Below are positions 48,481-59,605 of a stretch of DNA of 64,000 nucleotides, piece after piece. The first letter of the stretch is position 1; the number at the start of each line of letters is the position of its first letter. This stretch comes from Diadema setosum. Its lineage: Eukaryota > Echinodermata > Echinoidea > Diadematoida > Diadematidae. The notes under the pieces were generated by a model that was given only the letters and a program-made list of their open reading frames with translations, was not told the origin of the DNA and ran no database searches. The translations under genes were made by a program, and so were the position numbers. The stretch is from the NCBI RefSeq assembly GCF_964275005.1, contig NC_092690.1:12776010-12840009 (forward strand). The letters are read 5' to 3'.

Positions 48481-51400
48481 GTAAGTTCGCGTATTGAGTA
48501 ACATGTCTGTTGCAAGCGTTTGCATACGTTCCGCACGTAGCATCGATAGCATGAACTCTGGCGGTGAACTGCTGGGCTCGCAGTGTGCGCTATTGGCGCA
48601 GTGTCAAAAGCTATTGAATTTGAAACCCATATTCAACACGAAAGTAATTTTTGAGAAACCTCTGCCGATACACACGCCACTTTCCCCAGTTGTACAATAT
48701 GTATGCCGGTGTACTATTTTGTACACGCAGAAAATCATTAGTAACTGTTGGGCCTAGGATGTTCATGCTGAACTGTCCATTATTTTTTGTATCATTTGAT
48801 TTGTGCAGACTTGACTGTTTGTCCAGTCAGTGTTGATGTGGACAGGAACTTCTATCTAGTCTAACTGTAAATTTAACTGTGACACTGTCACTAGGCTAGA
48901 CACTGTATTTAAGCTGCACTTAGACAGATGTAACATTAAATGGTAGACTCTAGATTCTAGAACACGTAGAAGAAAGTCTTAACAAGTTTAACAATAACAG
49001 CACTTGCAAAAACAGTTAAGTCAGCTAGTAGACCCTAGTTGTATGAGTACCTATGTAGGCCCTAGGTCTAGAAATCTAGCCTAAATTAAATTCGGAACTG
49101 TCATTGTATACATAATATCTCACGTCTCAGTTTCTCTCCAACAATGTCATTGAAATGCAACCTTGGTCATACTGTAAGCACTGGTAATTAAATTATTGCA
49201 GTGAACATTGCCGAGTGCATACAGAAATGGGTTCTTATAATATCACTTCAAGATTTGCTCGCTACTCGTGCATCATATGCCTATGGCTATGCGTTCGTAC
49301 GCGAACGTGAAGCCTGGGGTGGAGGCACATGTTCTGCTGATAACGGCCAGCAACAAATGTGACCAAACTGATTAAAGTGATTAAAATTGTCAAAGTAGGC
49401 CTACACTGGCTTCTAAGTTCTGTTTTACAATGCTTCTGGACCCCGGCCTGTTGTTAGAAACTCAACATGCGATAAAACGCAAGTATTGCTTACAGCTTTG
49501 CATTAATTTGATCAGAGTGAAATGCACATTGTTGCGCTTGATCCATTTATCAATTTTAAAAATTGCATTTGTTCGAATGCAGATAAAAATCCTTTTTCTT
49601 TTTAGCAATAGACTTGCCTGTAAACGCAAAGTAGCATCGATTTGGGGGATTCTTTTTGATTATTTTGAATTGCATTTAAATGCACAATCTCTGACAATGG
49701 GGCCAAGGAGCATTAACCAGAATCCAGCTTTCCATTAGATTGGTTGGCTAATTTCAGCAGATGGTTGTGTGCGCACGCACACTTTAATATAATATTATTG
49801 GGGAGTAGGAGCGAGTAGCAAATGAGTGATACGTGTGTAGCAGAGACTCCAACCCAAAGCACCTTCTGATCTGGAGATTCTCCTGCCTGAAACCCCTAGC
49901 AAATGGGAGACTCCAAGTTGATGTGTGCGAAGCGCCAAGTTCCTAGGGTTCTAGATGCTCTCTGGTGCTATCTAAGGCTTATCTTTTCAACATACAATAG
50001 CAATAAGTAAGAAATCCTTTCAAACGGGAGACACAGAGCCAGGGCGGGAGAAATTAAATCACAAGCGGGAGAACGGGAGATTTTGCAAAAATGGGTTTTC
50101 GGCGGGAGATCTCCCGTCCAAAATGGGAGAGTTGGAGTCTCTGGTGTAGGCGTCTACTGTATACTATAGCATTGTCTGTGCCATTATGTGGCAATGATTT
50201 TTGTAATGATGGTGGAGTTGGATTGCAATGGCATCGTTGAGAAGCCGAGACATGTAAGAATAGGTGTAACCTTGTTATATCAATGTGTCATTGTAATGCT
50301 TTTATCCCTGAAACGCCTGGATAGCCAGATTTTGTAAAGGCACAAAAGCAAGTTAAAACTCACATCTGTCTTCAGGTAGAAATTTAAATCCTTACAAACA
50401 GTTGATATGTCACAACTACATGTAGCTAACACTGAAATTTCATGTCCATCTGTGGGCCCCATTCTGTCTAGGTTATCTACACTTTCTAGACTTTTTTATA
50501 GTGTGTACGGATAAGTTGGGCCTACAACTACTTTTATGTAGAATCTACATGTACATGTAAAAGATATTTTAGGTCTAGACATCTACAAGATATTTTAGGT
50601 CTAGACATCTACAAGATATTTTAGGTCTAGACATCTACAATGTATGTGTAGACTTTACTCTCTGGTACACTTGTGGATTTTTTAGTGCAATAACATGTAC
50701 AATATGTAATACAATAGTAGGTCTGTAGAAAATAGAATCTGGAAGAAATTAGATTTACGCACAAAATTGTTTCGAGCCTTTAGTTTACCAAATACAATAG
50801 ATGTCAGTTGTACAGTATACAGTTAAACTCGCATAAGTCGATCTTCTCATGACTGAGCAGAACACATCGACTTAGGCGATTTTCGACTTGTGCGTAAGTC
50901 GAAAAAAATCGACTTACAGTTTCACCACAGGTACATACATGTATGTTTAATGTACATGTATACATGTTGTCTACTCTGGAGCCAAGAGCTGGAGCGGTGT
51001 GCCGCAACACGGGTCGCCCAGCAGGGCCGCGGCTAACTTTGCATGGACAGTGCATTAGTATTGGCACAGGTCCGATTACTTTACACCTTTGTTAAACCTT
51101 GGGAAAGTGAATATGAACGATATTTGAGCAGTGATTGATTCCAGTTTACCATACCGTGACTTGAAATGCGTGTAGAGGTGCAATTCTGATTTACCCGTGC
51201 CCGTAACTTTCCCCCTACTTTCCGCTTTGAAAACTCAGCAGCTTCATCCATTATACCACTCCACTGCACAGCGCTGCAAATGCCATGCTACGTGTACACT
51301 GCAAGCTCAATACTGTACATCTAAATGAACGCATGTGTACTGTACGAACGCTGTACGTACGTAGTGCGACAGCTGACAGGGCTGTACTAGCGGACCTCTA

Positions 51401-54400
51401 AATACGAAGAGAGTTAAACGATCCCATGCGATCGCTTTGAATTTTGATTTTAGATCATTTTTTTGGTCACCTCAAACTCATCTGACAAACAAAATAATGA
51501 TGAGTAATAAATAATGAATAATAAATGACAGTGATTTATTACACAATAAAATCTTATTCGACTTAGGCACAGTGAATTTAATGGTTTTTCCGTGAAAGTG
51601 TTCATGGAATTTCATCGACTTAGGCGAGTATTCGACTTACAAAATTCGACTTGTGAGTGAATTAATACACGTACGTCAATGGGGAAAAATCGGGACTTTT
51701 TAAAATCATCGACTTACGCGATTATTCGACATATGCGACGTCGACTTAGGCGAGTTTAATTGTATATGGATTTGAGAATTCAGAGTTCAATCTGATTTCA
51801 GACTTTTGTACTCTACCCAAAACCCCTCCTTTTTCAGACTTTGCCAATGCAAATGTATTGAAGTAATCACAGCCTGCTGCACTTCACACATTTTTTTTAA
51901 AAATAATTTTCTGCAAGTACTTTCACACCCCTAATTTCTTAATGTCTTGTTGAAGTGTCATGCTGATTAATTCATAAAAGGAACTATGAATGATGTACAT
52001 GTACATTGTACATGGGCATTGTCTACAAAGTACATTGTACTCTACGGTAGTGTTTTTGTGAATATGTACAGTGTGCACATTGCATGCATTTTGTGGTACA
52101 TGTTGTAACTAGGAAATGCAGCGATGTGATTGTTGAAAGTTGACACTGACACGTTTGAGACATGAGCAAGTTTTCAACTATCACTCAATACTGAAGCTAC
52201 ACATGTACACCATTTGTAGATGTGAGGTTTATGATCACTGACCTCCCTGCCCCTTTGAATATGAATGTGAAAGTGCTCTGCCAATAGGTAACTAAAAAAA
52301 AAAAAAAAATGAACTGTTGATGTACATTGTATACATTACATGTTGCTTGCCTTTTGGTATTGCAGTACAATGTACGTACACTGTATAGAGACCTGATAAT
52401 TCTGAATTCCAAGATTTTTTTCTGTAGATCTCCCATCTTGTATTTAGATCTACAGCTGTAGTGGTACTAAGGGTATAAAGTTGGTATGAAGGCTTTTTAC
52501 TGCATGGACTGAAGATATCTGACCATTGTATTAATATCCAGAACATGCTCAGTACTGTAAAAGTGGAATTTTTTTCGGTATTGATTGAAATTTCTGCACA
52601 TATTGCGCAACCAGAAACCAATGGGAAAATAAAAGCACCAAATATTTTTGCTTGCCAGATATGTTTTTGTAGTTGATTTCATGATTCCACTAAATTAAAA
52701 ACGTGCAAAGCTCATCATTCCTGGCTGAGCGTGAAAAATTACTCACATGAAAATATCCACTTTTACAGTATTCTTGTTTTGTTTTTGAACCGCAGTTGTG
52801 ATACTGCATCTTTCCTATTGTACAAAATTAGTGTACATTTGCTGTGATAGATAATCCACATGTGATGGAACTCACCTACAGTTGATTGGAATTAGTGCCA
52901 AAAATGTGGGGGGCCAAAGTGGTGACACCTTATGTATTCCTTTGTATGGTGCACCCCCCCCCCCCCCTTCCACAGGCCATGGCAATAGTTTGCACATGGA
53001 AAATATTTCTCTTGAGTAGAGGTGTTAAAAACACATACATGTATACACATGTGCTGCAGAGACTACATTTTGTACAGACATCTGTATTATGCAGCCATAG
53101 TGCAGGCCTGCACAGTGTCATAAAGATGCCAGGTTCATTTGACCCGTAGTACAGTATGATTCCGTTTTTAATATCCATCTGCTTTCAGGTGTGTATGTGT
53201 GATGTGTGTGTGTGTTGTTGTTATGTACAATTGCCACATACATTGTACAGTATGTCACCACAAACAACAACAACAAAACCATACATTTATCCTGTTATAG
53301 ATAGAAAGCTCAAGTTCAAGCTGAAAATATAAGTTTTAGACCACAGATAGTTTCAAAGCTACTACAAACTGTACATAGTGAATGACACCTAATAATCATG
53401 AACATAGTGTTGTTAATTAAAGATGCTACCTGTACAATATTCAAAACAAGTTTTGTGCTTGTATTATACCATTATTATTCTGTGCTCTTCATTGATTCCC
53501 CCCCCCCCCTTCTCTTGCAACAGTGACATAACAACCATGATTTAGCGTACATACATGTACATGTACCGGTACATGTACTTGTAGCAGGCCTGATGAAGTA
53601 AACAAAATCTCTCTTGGCATGTTTCAGGATTAGCATGCAGGGAGTAATTAAGCTTTAGAATGCCAAGCCCCATCTATGTTGAAAAACAAAGCCATGGTTA
53701 CCATGTTGTCTCTTCATACAATTTGTATGTCTGCACCACTTTCAATCATAAAAAATGAGAAAATTTGTTGCTGTCATTTTTTTTTTCCATTTCACATGTC
53801 CATACATGAATTATGATTGTACGTGTGATAGCATACATTGTACTTTTGCTACAGTGTCTGTAGTTTCCAAAGGGGATGATGGGTATTGTGTACAAACTCA
53901 CAACATAAAAGTTACTAATTTGTATGTGTCATGTCTCATTTGACCCAAAAGTTTGCAAAGTGCATCGATATATATTTGATACAGAAGTTGTAAATTTATG
54001 CACACTTCAAAATGAGGACGGACTGATTTTGCTACAACACACATTTCCCATAGATAGACACATGCCCAAGTACTGTATACTTGGGACTCATCCTCAACGG
54101 GTTAATAGATCTATTTCTAGTAATGTATTGCATGGACTGCAAACAATTGTGTGCTCCTGATGGCACCAATCTGCCATTTTTTGTTCGATTTTTGAATTTC
54201 ATGATTGCAATTTGTCAGGGCATTTATCTAACTACACCTATTTACAACTAATTGTAATTTTATCCTTTGATGCTATACTCTCACAATTCAGCTTCAGTGC
54301 CGAGTAGTCTACTGACGGTGAACTCTTCTCTCTTGGATACGGCCTTTGACCCGGCAACAGACATCGATGGGTAGGTTGCAGATAAGACTTGATGAGTGAC

Positions 54401-57400
54401 TTCAACTTTGTAGATATTCTAGTGTATGAAATGGACAGTATCGCCCCCTTCCATCCCCCGTCCCACTTTCCCCTACCCCATCCCCACCCTCACCCAACAG
54501 CTAACGGCAGAAGCCGTATAAGTTCCATCAAGGATTGTTAAGAAAGTACGGCCTCGTGAAAACCATATGATGAGTTTTTTTTTTTTTTTTTTTTTTGTGA
54601 ATGGTTTGTTTTGTTTCTTTCCCATGTCTGGGCTTGTCTTAATGAAGCACTGCATGTGGACAGAGAACGTGTCAGAGCAGTAAGTTTTGAAGGACTACCA
54701 CTGATGGTAACAAAATGCTGAAAAAAAAAGTTCCAAATTTAGAGTATGGGAAGGTCAGTCTATTTGTGTGGGGGGGGGGGGGGGACAAATTGTCAGCCAT
54801 TCTTTTCTTTTTTTTTAATGTGCTTGATGACCACATTGGTCCAGTACTGAATATTTGAATCACGTTCTGTTTGAAGTTTCCCAATATGTTCGGTTTGTGC
54901 CATGGAACAAAATAGATTTGGGTAGTTTCCTTCATCGTTTGTTGCTAGAGATATGTGACAGAATAAAAGAGAATCAACTGTTTTACAGTGGACCACACAA
55001 GATAGGGCTTATCACATGTATGAACTATTTATGAAAATTTTGCTTGAAAAGTGCACTCATTGGTAAAATACTAAAGATGAAATGGGGCTTGCTTTGAAGA
55101 GACACACTCAGAAAATCTTGGGTTTATGTTATCTGACACTCTACATATATTTGTGTATAAATCAGTGATTGGTTCCATCAGCTTCACACATCCTTTCCTT
55201 TTCGTTAATTAAGTTCTCCACACAAATGACATTTGTAACATGTGTGCATGTAATCTACAGATCAAGGAATAGTAATAATTTGTTTATGAACCTGCAAAAA
55301 AAAACCACCCAGATTTTTAAGAATTTATCAGTACCATTATTTTCTTTATACATTCTTTATACATTGTTGTAAGTACAGTGAAACCCCGTTATAACGAGTT
55401 CGGTTATAACGAGGAACCGCTTATGACGAGGTGATCGCGTCGGTCCCGTTTTCCTTTGCGTGTAAACCTATGGCAGAACGAATCGGGTATAACAAGTTCA
55501 GTTACAATGAGATTCCGGTTATAACGAGGACATTTTCGGCTCATCATGATACAGAAAAACATAAGAAATTTGATCGGATATAACAAGGTACCATTTCTTG
55601 ACTTGCCGCTTTTCAAACACGAGACAAATGAAACATTGAAAATCGAATTCACGCTATCCATGTCTTTTTCCCGTTTTGCAGAGAACGGTTCCTTCCATGT
55701 TTTCTTCTAAACCACGCAAAAAAAAAAAAACAAAAAAAAAAAACCCACATTAATACCATTCGATGTTCCTACTAAATTATTAAACATAATCACTCGATTT
55801 TCTTTTACGCAAGATCACACGCGTGCGTAATGTTTTGCAGACCACAGCGCAACAAGGGAAAAAAGATAACGCACTCAAAAACTTTTCATGTACAGCTGTA
55901 GCGACACTCGTGGCAAATATGGAAATTGGAATGCGTGTGCAACTCAACATTATATCCTTTCCATTTGTAGTCCCGACTTCCAGTCCTTTTGCTGGTTAGC
56001 AAATACGAGTGTATGATTATAGCCGAAATAATTAATGAAATCGCGATCTCGCCTGGTGACAGTAACGTAAAAAATAGTTGAATAATGCAATCCTGTCGCA
56101 ATTTTTTTAAGAACGGATGTATACAATGCGAAGGGATTTTCGGCAGATGATAAAGAACGCATCTTTAATCCTTTCGGGCGAAACGATAATACATTGTATG
56201 AGATTACAGCCGAAATGATTCATGAAATCATCGCATTCCCGCTGGGCACCAACAGCGTAAAATAACCTCGCAAGTTACGGTAAACTACGCACAAATGTTA
56301 CTCTGAAATCATTGCGATCTCGCCGGATGACAGTAGCGTAAAAATAGTTGAATAACGCATGTTTAGCTACTTAATCGGTGTTCAGAAGAAGAAACAAACG
56401 TATTTAACAATTTGAATAGATCTGGGTTTGTTCATTATCACAATTTTAACAACGCATTTCACAATGAAGATTTTTCTTTCTTTCAAAATGGTCTACGAGT
56501 AACAGATTTGGGTAAAAAGGATCACAACCTTCTAAATTCAATCCTGTCGCTTATTTTTCAAGCATGGACGTACAAAACGCGAAGAGATTTTCGGAAGAAA
56601 ATGAACAACGCATCTTTAATCCCTTCGGGTGCAACGAACATACATTATATAAGATTACAGCCGAAATGATTCATGAAATCATCGCATTCCCGCTGGGCAC
56701 CAACAGCGTAAAAATACCCCGCAAGTTACGCTAAACGACGCACGAATGTTACTCTGAAATCATCGCGATCTCGCCGGATGACAGTAGCGTAAAAATAGTT
56801 GAATAACGCATGTTTAGCTACATTTGTACTTAATCGGTGTTCAGAAGAAGAAACAAACGTATTTAACAATTTGAATAGATCTGGGTGTGTTCATTATCAC
56901 AATTTTAACAACGCATTTCACAATGAAGATTTTTCTTTCTTTCAGAATGGTCTATGAGGAACAGATCTGCATAAAAAGGATCGCAACCTTCTAAATTCAA
57001 TCCTGTTGCTTATTTTTCAAGAACGGATGTACAAAACGCGAAGGGATTTTCGGAAGAAAATAAACAATGCATTTTAATCCTTTCGGGCGCAACGATCATA
57101 CATTGTATAAGAATACAGCCGAAATGATTCACGAAATTATCGCATTCCCGCTTGATACCAACAGCGTAAAAATACCTCGCAAATTACGGTAAACAACACA
57201 TTTTATACAATGTGATTTTAACATGATATAGGCCTATACTTCTCAAGAACATAACGTGCACTATTATGCGAAGAGATTTTCGGAAGAAAAATAAAGAATT
57301 AACCTATTTCAACCCCGACATTTTCGCCTAATTCACAGATAATTTCCCTTTATTCTCTCGATAATAATGATCCATAATTGTGTAATAACAACGCAAAGGA

Positions 57401-57946
57401 TGTTCTTAACTTTCATTGTTGGGTATATTATGACGTCGTGCTTATGTTTTTCTTTGTTTTTGATGCGTACGGTTATAACGAGGTACCGGTTATAACGAGG
57501 TAATATCGCCGGTCCCACGGACCTCGTTTTAACGGGGTTTCACTGTAGTGGTTTAGAAAATAAAAATGATAGACCCATATCAGCTGATCAGTGTTTGCTT
57601 GAGTTCCTTAAGCATTCTCAGGTTGGTCCAAGTTGTTGTTGTTGTTGTTGTTGTTTTTCACCGTCCTGTTTTGCTTAACCCATTAAGGACGAGCTGATTT
57701 TGCAATAACAGGCATTTCCCATAGACATAGCACACTTGGGACTAATCTTCAATGGGTTGAAATATTTGTATCTTTCTAAACTGTTGACATACCATGTACC
57801 ACCCTGACCTTTCACCTCGCTCCAGCAGTGACGAGAAGGCCAAGAAGAAGTCCCATCATGCCGAGATTGAGAAGCGACGGAAGTGCCGCCTCAACGAGTG
57901 CATCAACAAGCTGGTGGAGGTTCTGCCGGACAAGGACAGCAAACGA
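48447..57946 (+). CDS. bHLH transcription factor gene, 5' part (3 coding exons; continues off or beyond the recognisable region)
   Basis: Coding exons 48447-48480, 54292-54370 and 57826-57946 join in phase to 78 residues. The N-terminal 45 or so are acidic and Ser/Leu-rich. Residues 46-72 are a basic region and helix 1 (KSHHAEIEKRRKCRLNECI, then NKLVEVLP), followed by the start of the loop (DKDSKR). The HAEIEKRR core most resembles ARNT/BMAL proteins (HSEIERRR, HSQIEKRR), so a bHLH-PAS partner is one reading. An unplaced class B bHLH protein is another. His49 and Glu53 are the usual E-box contacts, but the position-13 Arg is Lys57. Helix 2 and everything after lie beyond 57947; I found no convincing next exon up to 64000. 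A nuclear DNA-binding role follows from the family; partner and targets are unknown. Confidence 0.75.
49841..50143. mobile_element. Inverted-repeat element (303 bp), in bHLH intron 1
   Basis: Ends CAGAGACTCCAAC and GTTGGAGTCTCTG, with repeated CGGGAGA / GGGAGACTCC blocks inside. The end structure is like MITE-8 (CAGGGCTGCCAAC) but is a different sequence. Confidence 0.75.
50561..50638 (+). repeat. 26-base tandem repeat, three identical units
   Basis: Unit AAGATATTTTAGGTCTAGAC plus ATCTAC, at 50561, 50587 and 50613. Confidence 0.95.
50820..51762. mobile_element. TA-flanked inverted-repeat element (943 bp), in bHLH intron 1
   Basis: Ends CAGTTAAACTCGCATAAGTC and GACTTAGGCGAGTTTAATTG between TA and TA. 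Several further TCGACTTA motifs lie near both ends. TA duplication and CAGT-type ends fit Tc1/mariner (pogo/Tigger) non-autonomous elements. Confidence 0.82.
52553..52770. mobile_element. MITE-3 copy 5, in bHLH intron 1
   Basis: TACTGTAAAAGTGGAATTTT and AAATATCCACTTTTACAGTA ends; interior GCGCAACCAGAAACC and TATTTTTGCTTGCCA shared with 34590-34800. Confidence 0.87.
54010..54105. mobile_element. MITE-7 copy 3, in bHLH intron 1
   Basis: ATGAGGACGGACTGATTTTG ... TTCCCATAGATAG ... ACTTGGGACTCATCCTCAACGGGTTAA, inverted relative to 18083. Confidence 0.75.
54292..54370 (+). CDS. bHLH gene coding exon 2
   Basis: A 79-nt exon in phase 1-2 reading SVPSSLLTVNSSLLDTAFD and PATDID. The acceptor is CTCACAATTCAG and the donor GTAGGT. 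It is open in the joined frame, and its richer base composition stands out from the AT-rich intron. The function of the segment is unknown. Intron 1 is 5.8 kb. Confidence 0.7.
54575..54596 (+). repeat. T-run
   Basis: About 22 T in bHLH intron 2. Confidence 0.95.
55376..57545. mobile_element. TA-flanked pogo/Tigger-like element (2.17 kb), in bHLH intron 2
   Basis: Ends CAGTGAAACCCCGTTATAAC and CGTTTTAACGGGGTTTCACTG between TA (55374-55375) and TA (57546-57547). GGTTATAACGAG repeats lie inside both ends. No transposase frame is intact; the interior is taken up by tandem copies of a 450-bp unit. Confidence 0.88.
56120..57190 (+). repeat. Tandem units of about 455 bp inside the pogo/Tigger-like element
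   Basis: GCGAAGGGATTTTCGG or its GCGAAGAG variant occurs at about 56128, 56579 and 57038, each followed by CTTTAATCC, ATTACAGCCGAAATGATTCA and CCAACAGCGTAAAA. A fourth partial copy starts near 57268. Confidence 0.85.
57675..57759. mobile_element. MITE-7 copy 4, in bHLH intron 2
   Basis: TTAACCCATTAAGGACGAGC ... ACTTGGGACTAATCTTCAATGGGTT. Ends 66 bases before exon 3. Confidence 0.75.
57826..57946 (+). CDS. bHLH gene coding exon 3 (basic region and helix 1)
   Basis: Encodes SDEKAKKKSHHAEIEKRRK, then CRLNECINKLVEVLP and DKDSKR. Codon use is GC-rich compared with the flanks, as in the USF exons. The 3' end is taken at AAACGA before GTGGGT; a second GT four bases on (57951) is less likely. The acceptor is a tandem CAGCAG, so the exon may start at 57826 or 57829, which adds or removes Ser39. 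Intron 2 is 3.45 kb and contains a 2.17 kb pogo/Tigger-like element. Confidence 0.88.
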
Positions 57947-57997
57947 GTGGGTGTTCTTGGCCATCATCTCTTCTTTAACAGGGAATGATAATCAACA

Positions 57998-58165
57998 CTG
58001 TAAAGCCAAAAATTTTCACATGCGTGAAATTTTCGCTGATGTCATTAGGAGTCAATATTCACAAAATTAAAATGCATGCAGGAGTTCTTGTCTACACTGT
58101 ATGCATTGAATGCCAGTGGTAATTCATGAAAATTTCATGCTGCAAGAAAGGCCCCCCCCCCCCCC
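57998..58165. mobile_element. MITE-3-related element, partial, after bHLH exon 3
   Basis: ACTGTAAAGCCAAAAATTTT start and GAGTTCTTGTCTACACTGTA inside, as at 37717-37942. The right end is lost near a C-run. Confidence 0.6.
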
Positions 58166-59156
58166 AAAAAAAGAAAAAAAAAATTACAAAGGTACCGTAC
58201 GCAACGATACCTTTAAAAATAGTGATTCAATCCAAATACAGTTTCAGGGTATGAAACTATAACTCATTGCCCACATGTTACAGAAAACCCCATGCGATTT
58301 GCTTCAGTGGTCAAAGAGAAATGAGAAATTTTGTAGAGCATGTCAGAAATCTCTTTCCTCCAAGTTCTGTCTATTGTGTTCACACATTAATTTGCATTTC
58401 CAAGAGCATTCAAGTGCTAAACTTGGAAGAATCAGACTCATGACATGCTTTACAACAGTCCACATTTTTCTGTGACCGCTTAACCAAACTGAATGGGGTT
58501 TTCTGCAAGATAGAACTTACATGTTATATTTTAAGACCCTGAAGTAGCATTTAGACGGTTTAATCATATTGGGTGTTATCAATGCGAAAAGTGGATTGTA
58601 ATTTTTTGGGGGACATACTGTATATGGTCAGTTTTACAGTAAAGGGTGTAACTTTGATGTGGCAAGGGTCAAAAATTAAAGTTGTGTTTCCATTTTTATC
58701 TTTGCCTTTATTTTATATAGGAATGTCTATATTTTCAATATTTTGTCATTCCAGAGCTTAATTCTTAGGCTAAATATGAAAAATGAAGTGACTATTATGG
58801 AATTTTAGATAAATTTAGGTAAAAACAACAAGAATGTTTTGGTCACCCACAGCAACCAAATGAAGATAAATGGTGGAGGTAATGCAACTTTTCATTTGCT
58901 GTGAACATATATTTGAAATATCAAAACACTTTTCCCCCAACAGATATTCGCTCTTGCAATTATTTGGATGTGAACTTCAAATTTCAAGGTAAAAATGGTA
59001 CCTGACAAACTATTTTTAAGTTAAAAGAATGTTCTAGAAGCAAGAACCACTCTAAACATAGCCCTAAATTATCTCTTGGTAAAACAAACATTTATCAACC
59101 CAAATCCCAAAGAAATTTGATTATTTTTGACAAAGTTGAAATTTTCAGACTTGTGA

Positions 59157-59605
59157 GTTTCGGAGGCTTCAGTTAACAAACTAGTGTGTTTCGGAGGCTT
59201 CAAAACTGCTAACACAAAGTTCTAGTCCTGTATTCACTTAAAATAATAAAACTACAGTAAGCAACTATCACTACATGCTAGAATAAGAACAAGGCATCAA
59301 TAAAATGTGAATAACAGTATACAGATGTACATTTTATGGCAGTGCATAATGTTTACCCTTCATACAAAATGTACAGTTTATTAGTATAAGGAAATTGGCT
59401 TCCACAAAAGTGAATAACCAACCGTGTACACTTTGAGCAATGCTCAGTTCGAATTTATGACATTACATGAGGCAATATGATTCTAAAGGAAACTGCAACA
59501 GTAGCAATAAAAGTACACTGATTAGGAACATCTTTTTTTTTTTTTTTTTTGCGGCTTAAAGTTAGCAGCAACGCATGTTTCGGAGGCTTCATCATGACTG
59601 TTAAC
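59157..59605 (+). repeat. Motif array, left cluster (three copies)
   Basis: GTTTCGGAGGCTTCA at 59157-59171, 59188-59202 and 59577-59591, followed by GTTAAC (59172), GCTAAC (59208) and GTTAAC (59600). Confidence 0.9.

Noticed and set aside
50561..50638. CRISPR-like array of 26-base repeats
   Set aside because: The units are directly tandem without spacers, in a eukaryotic intron.
58275..58475. Open frame with Cys-x2-Cys pairs (CRACQK, CLLC)
   Set aside because: Cysteine spacing does not fit a known zinc finger, and there are no splice signals or homology.
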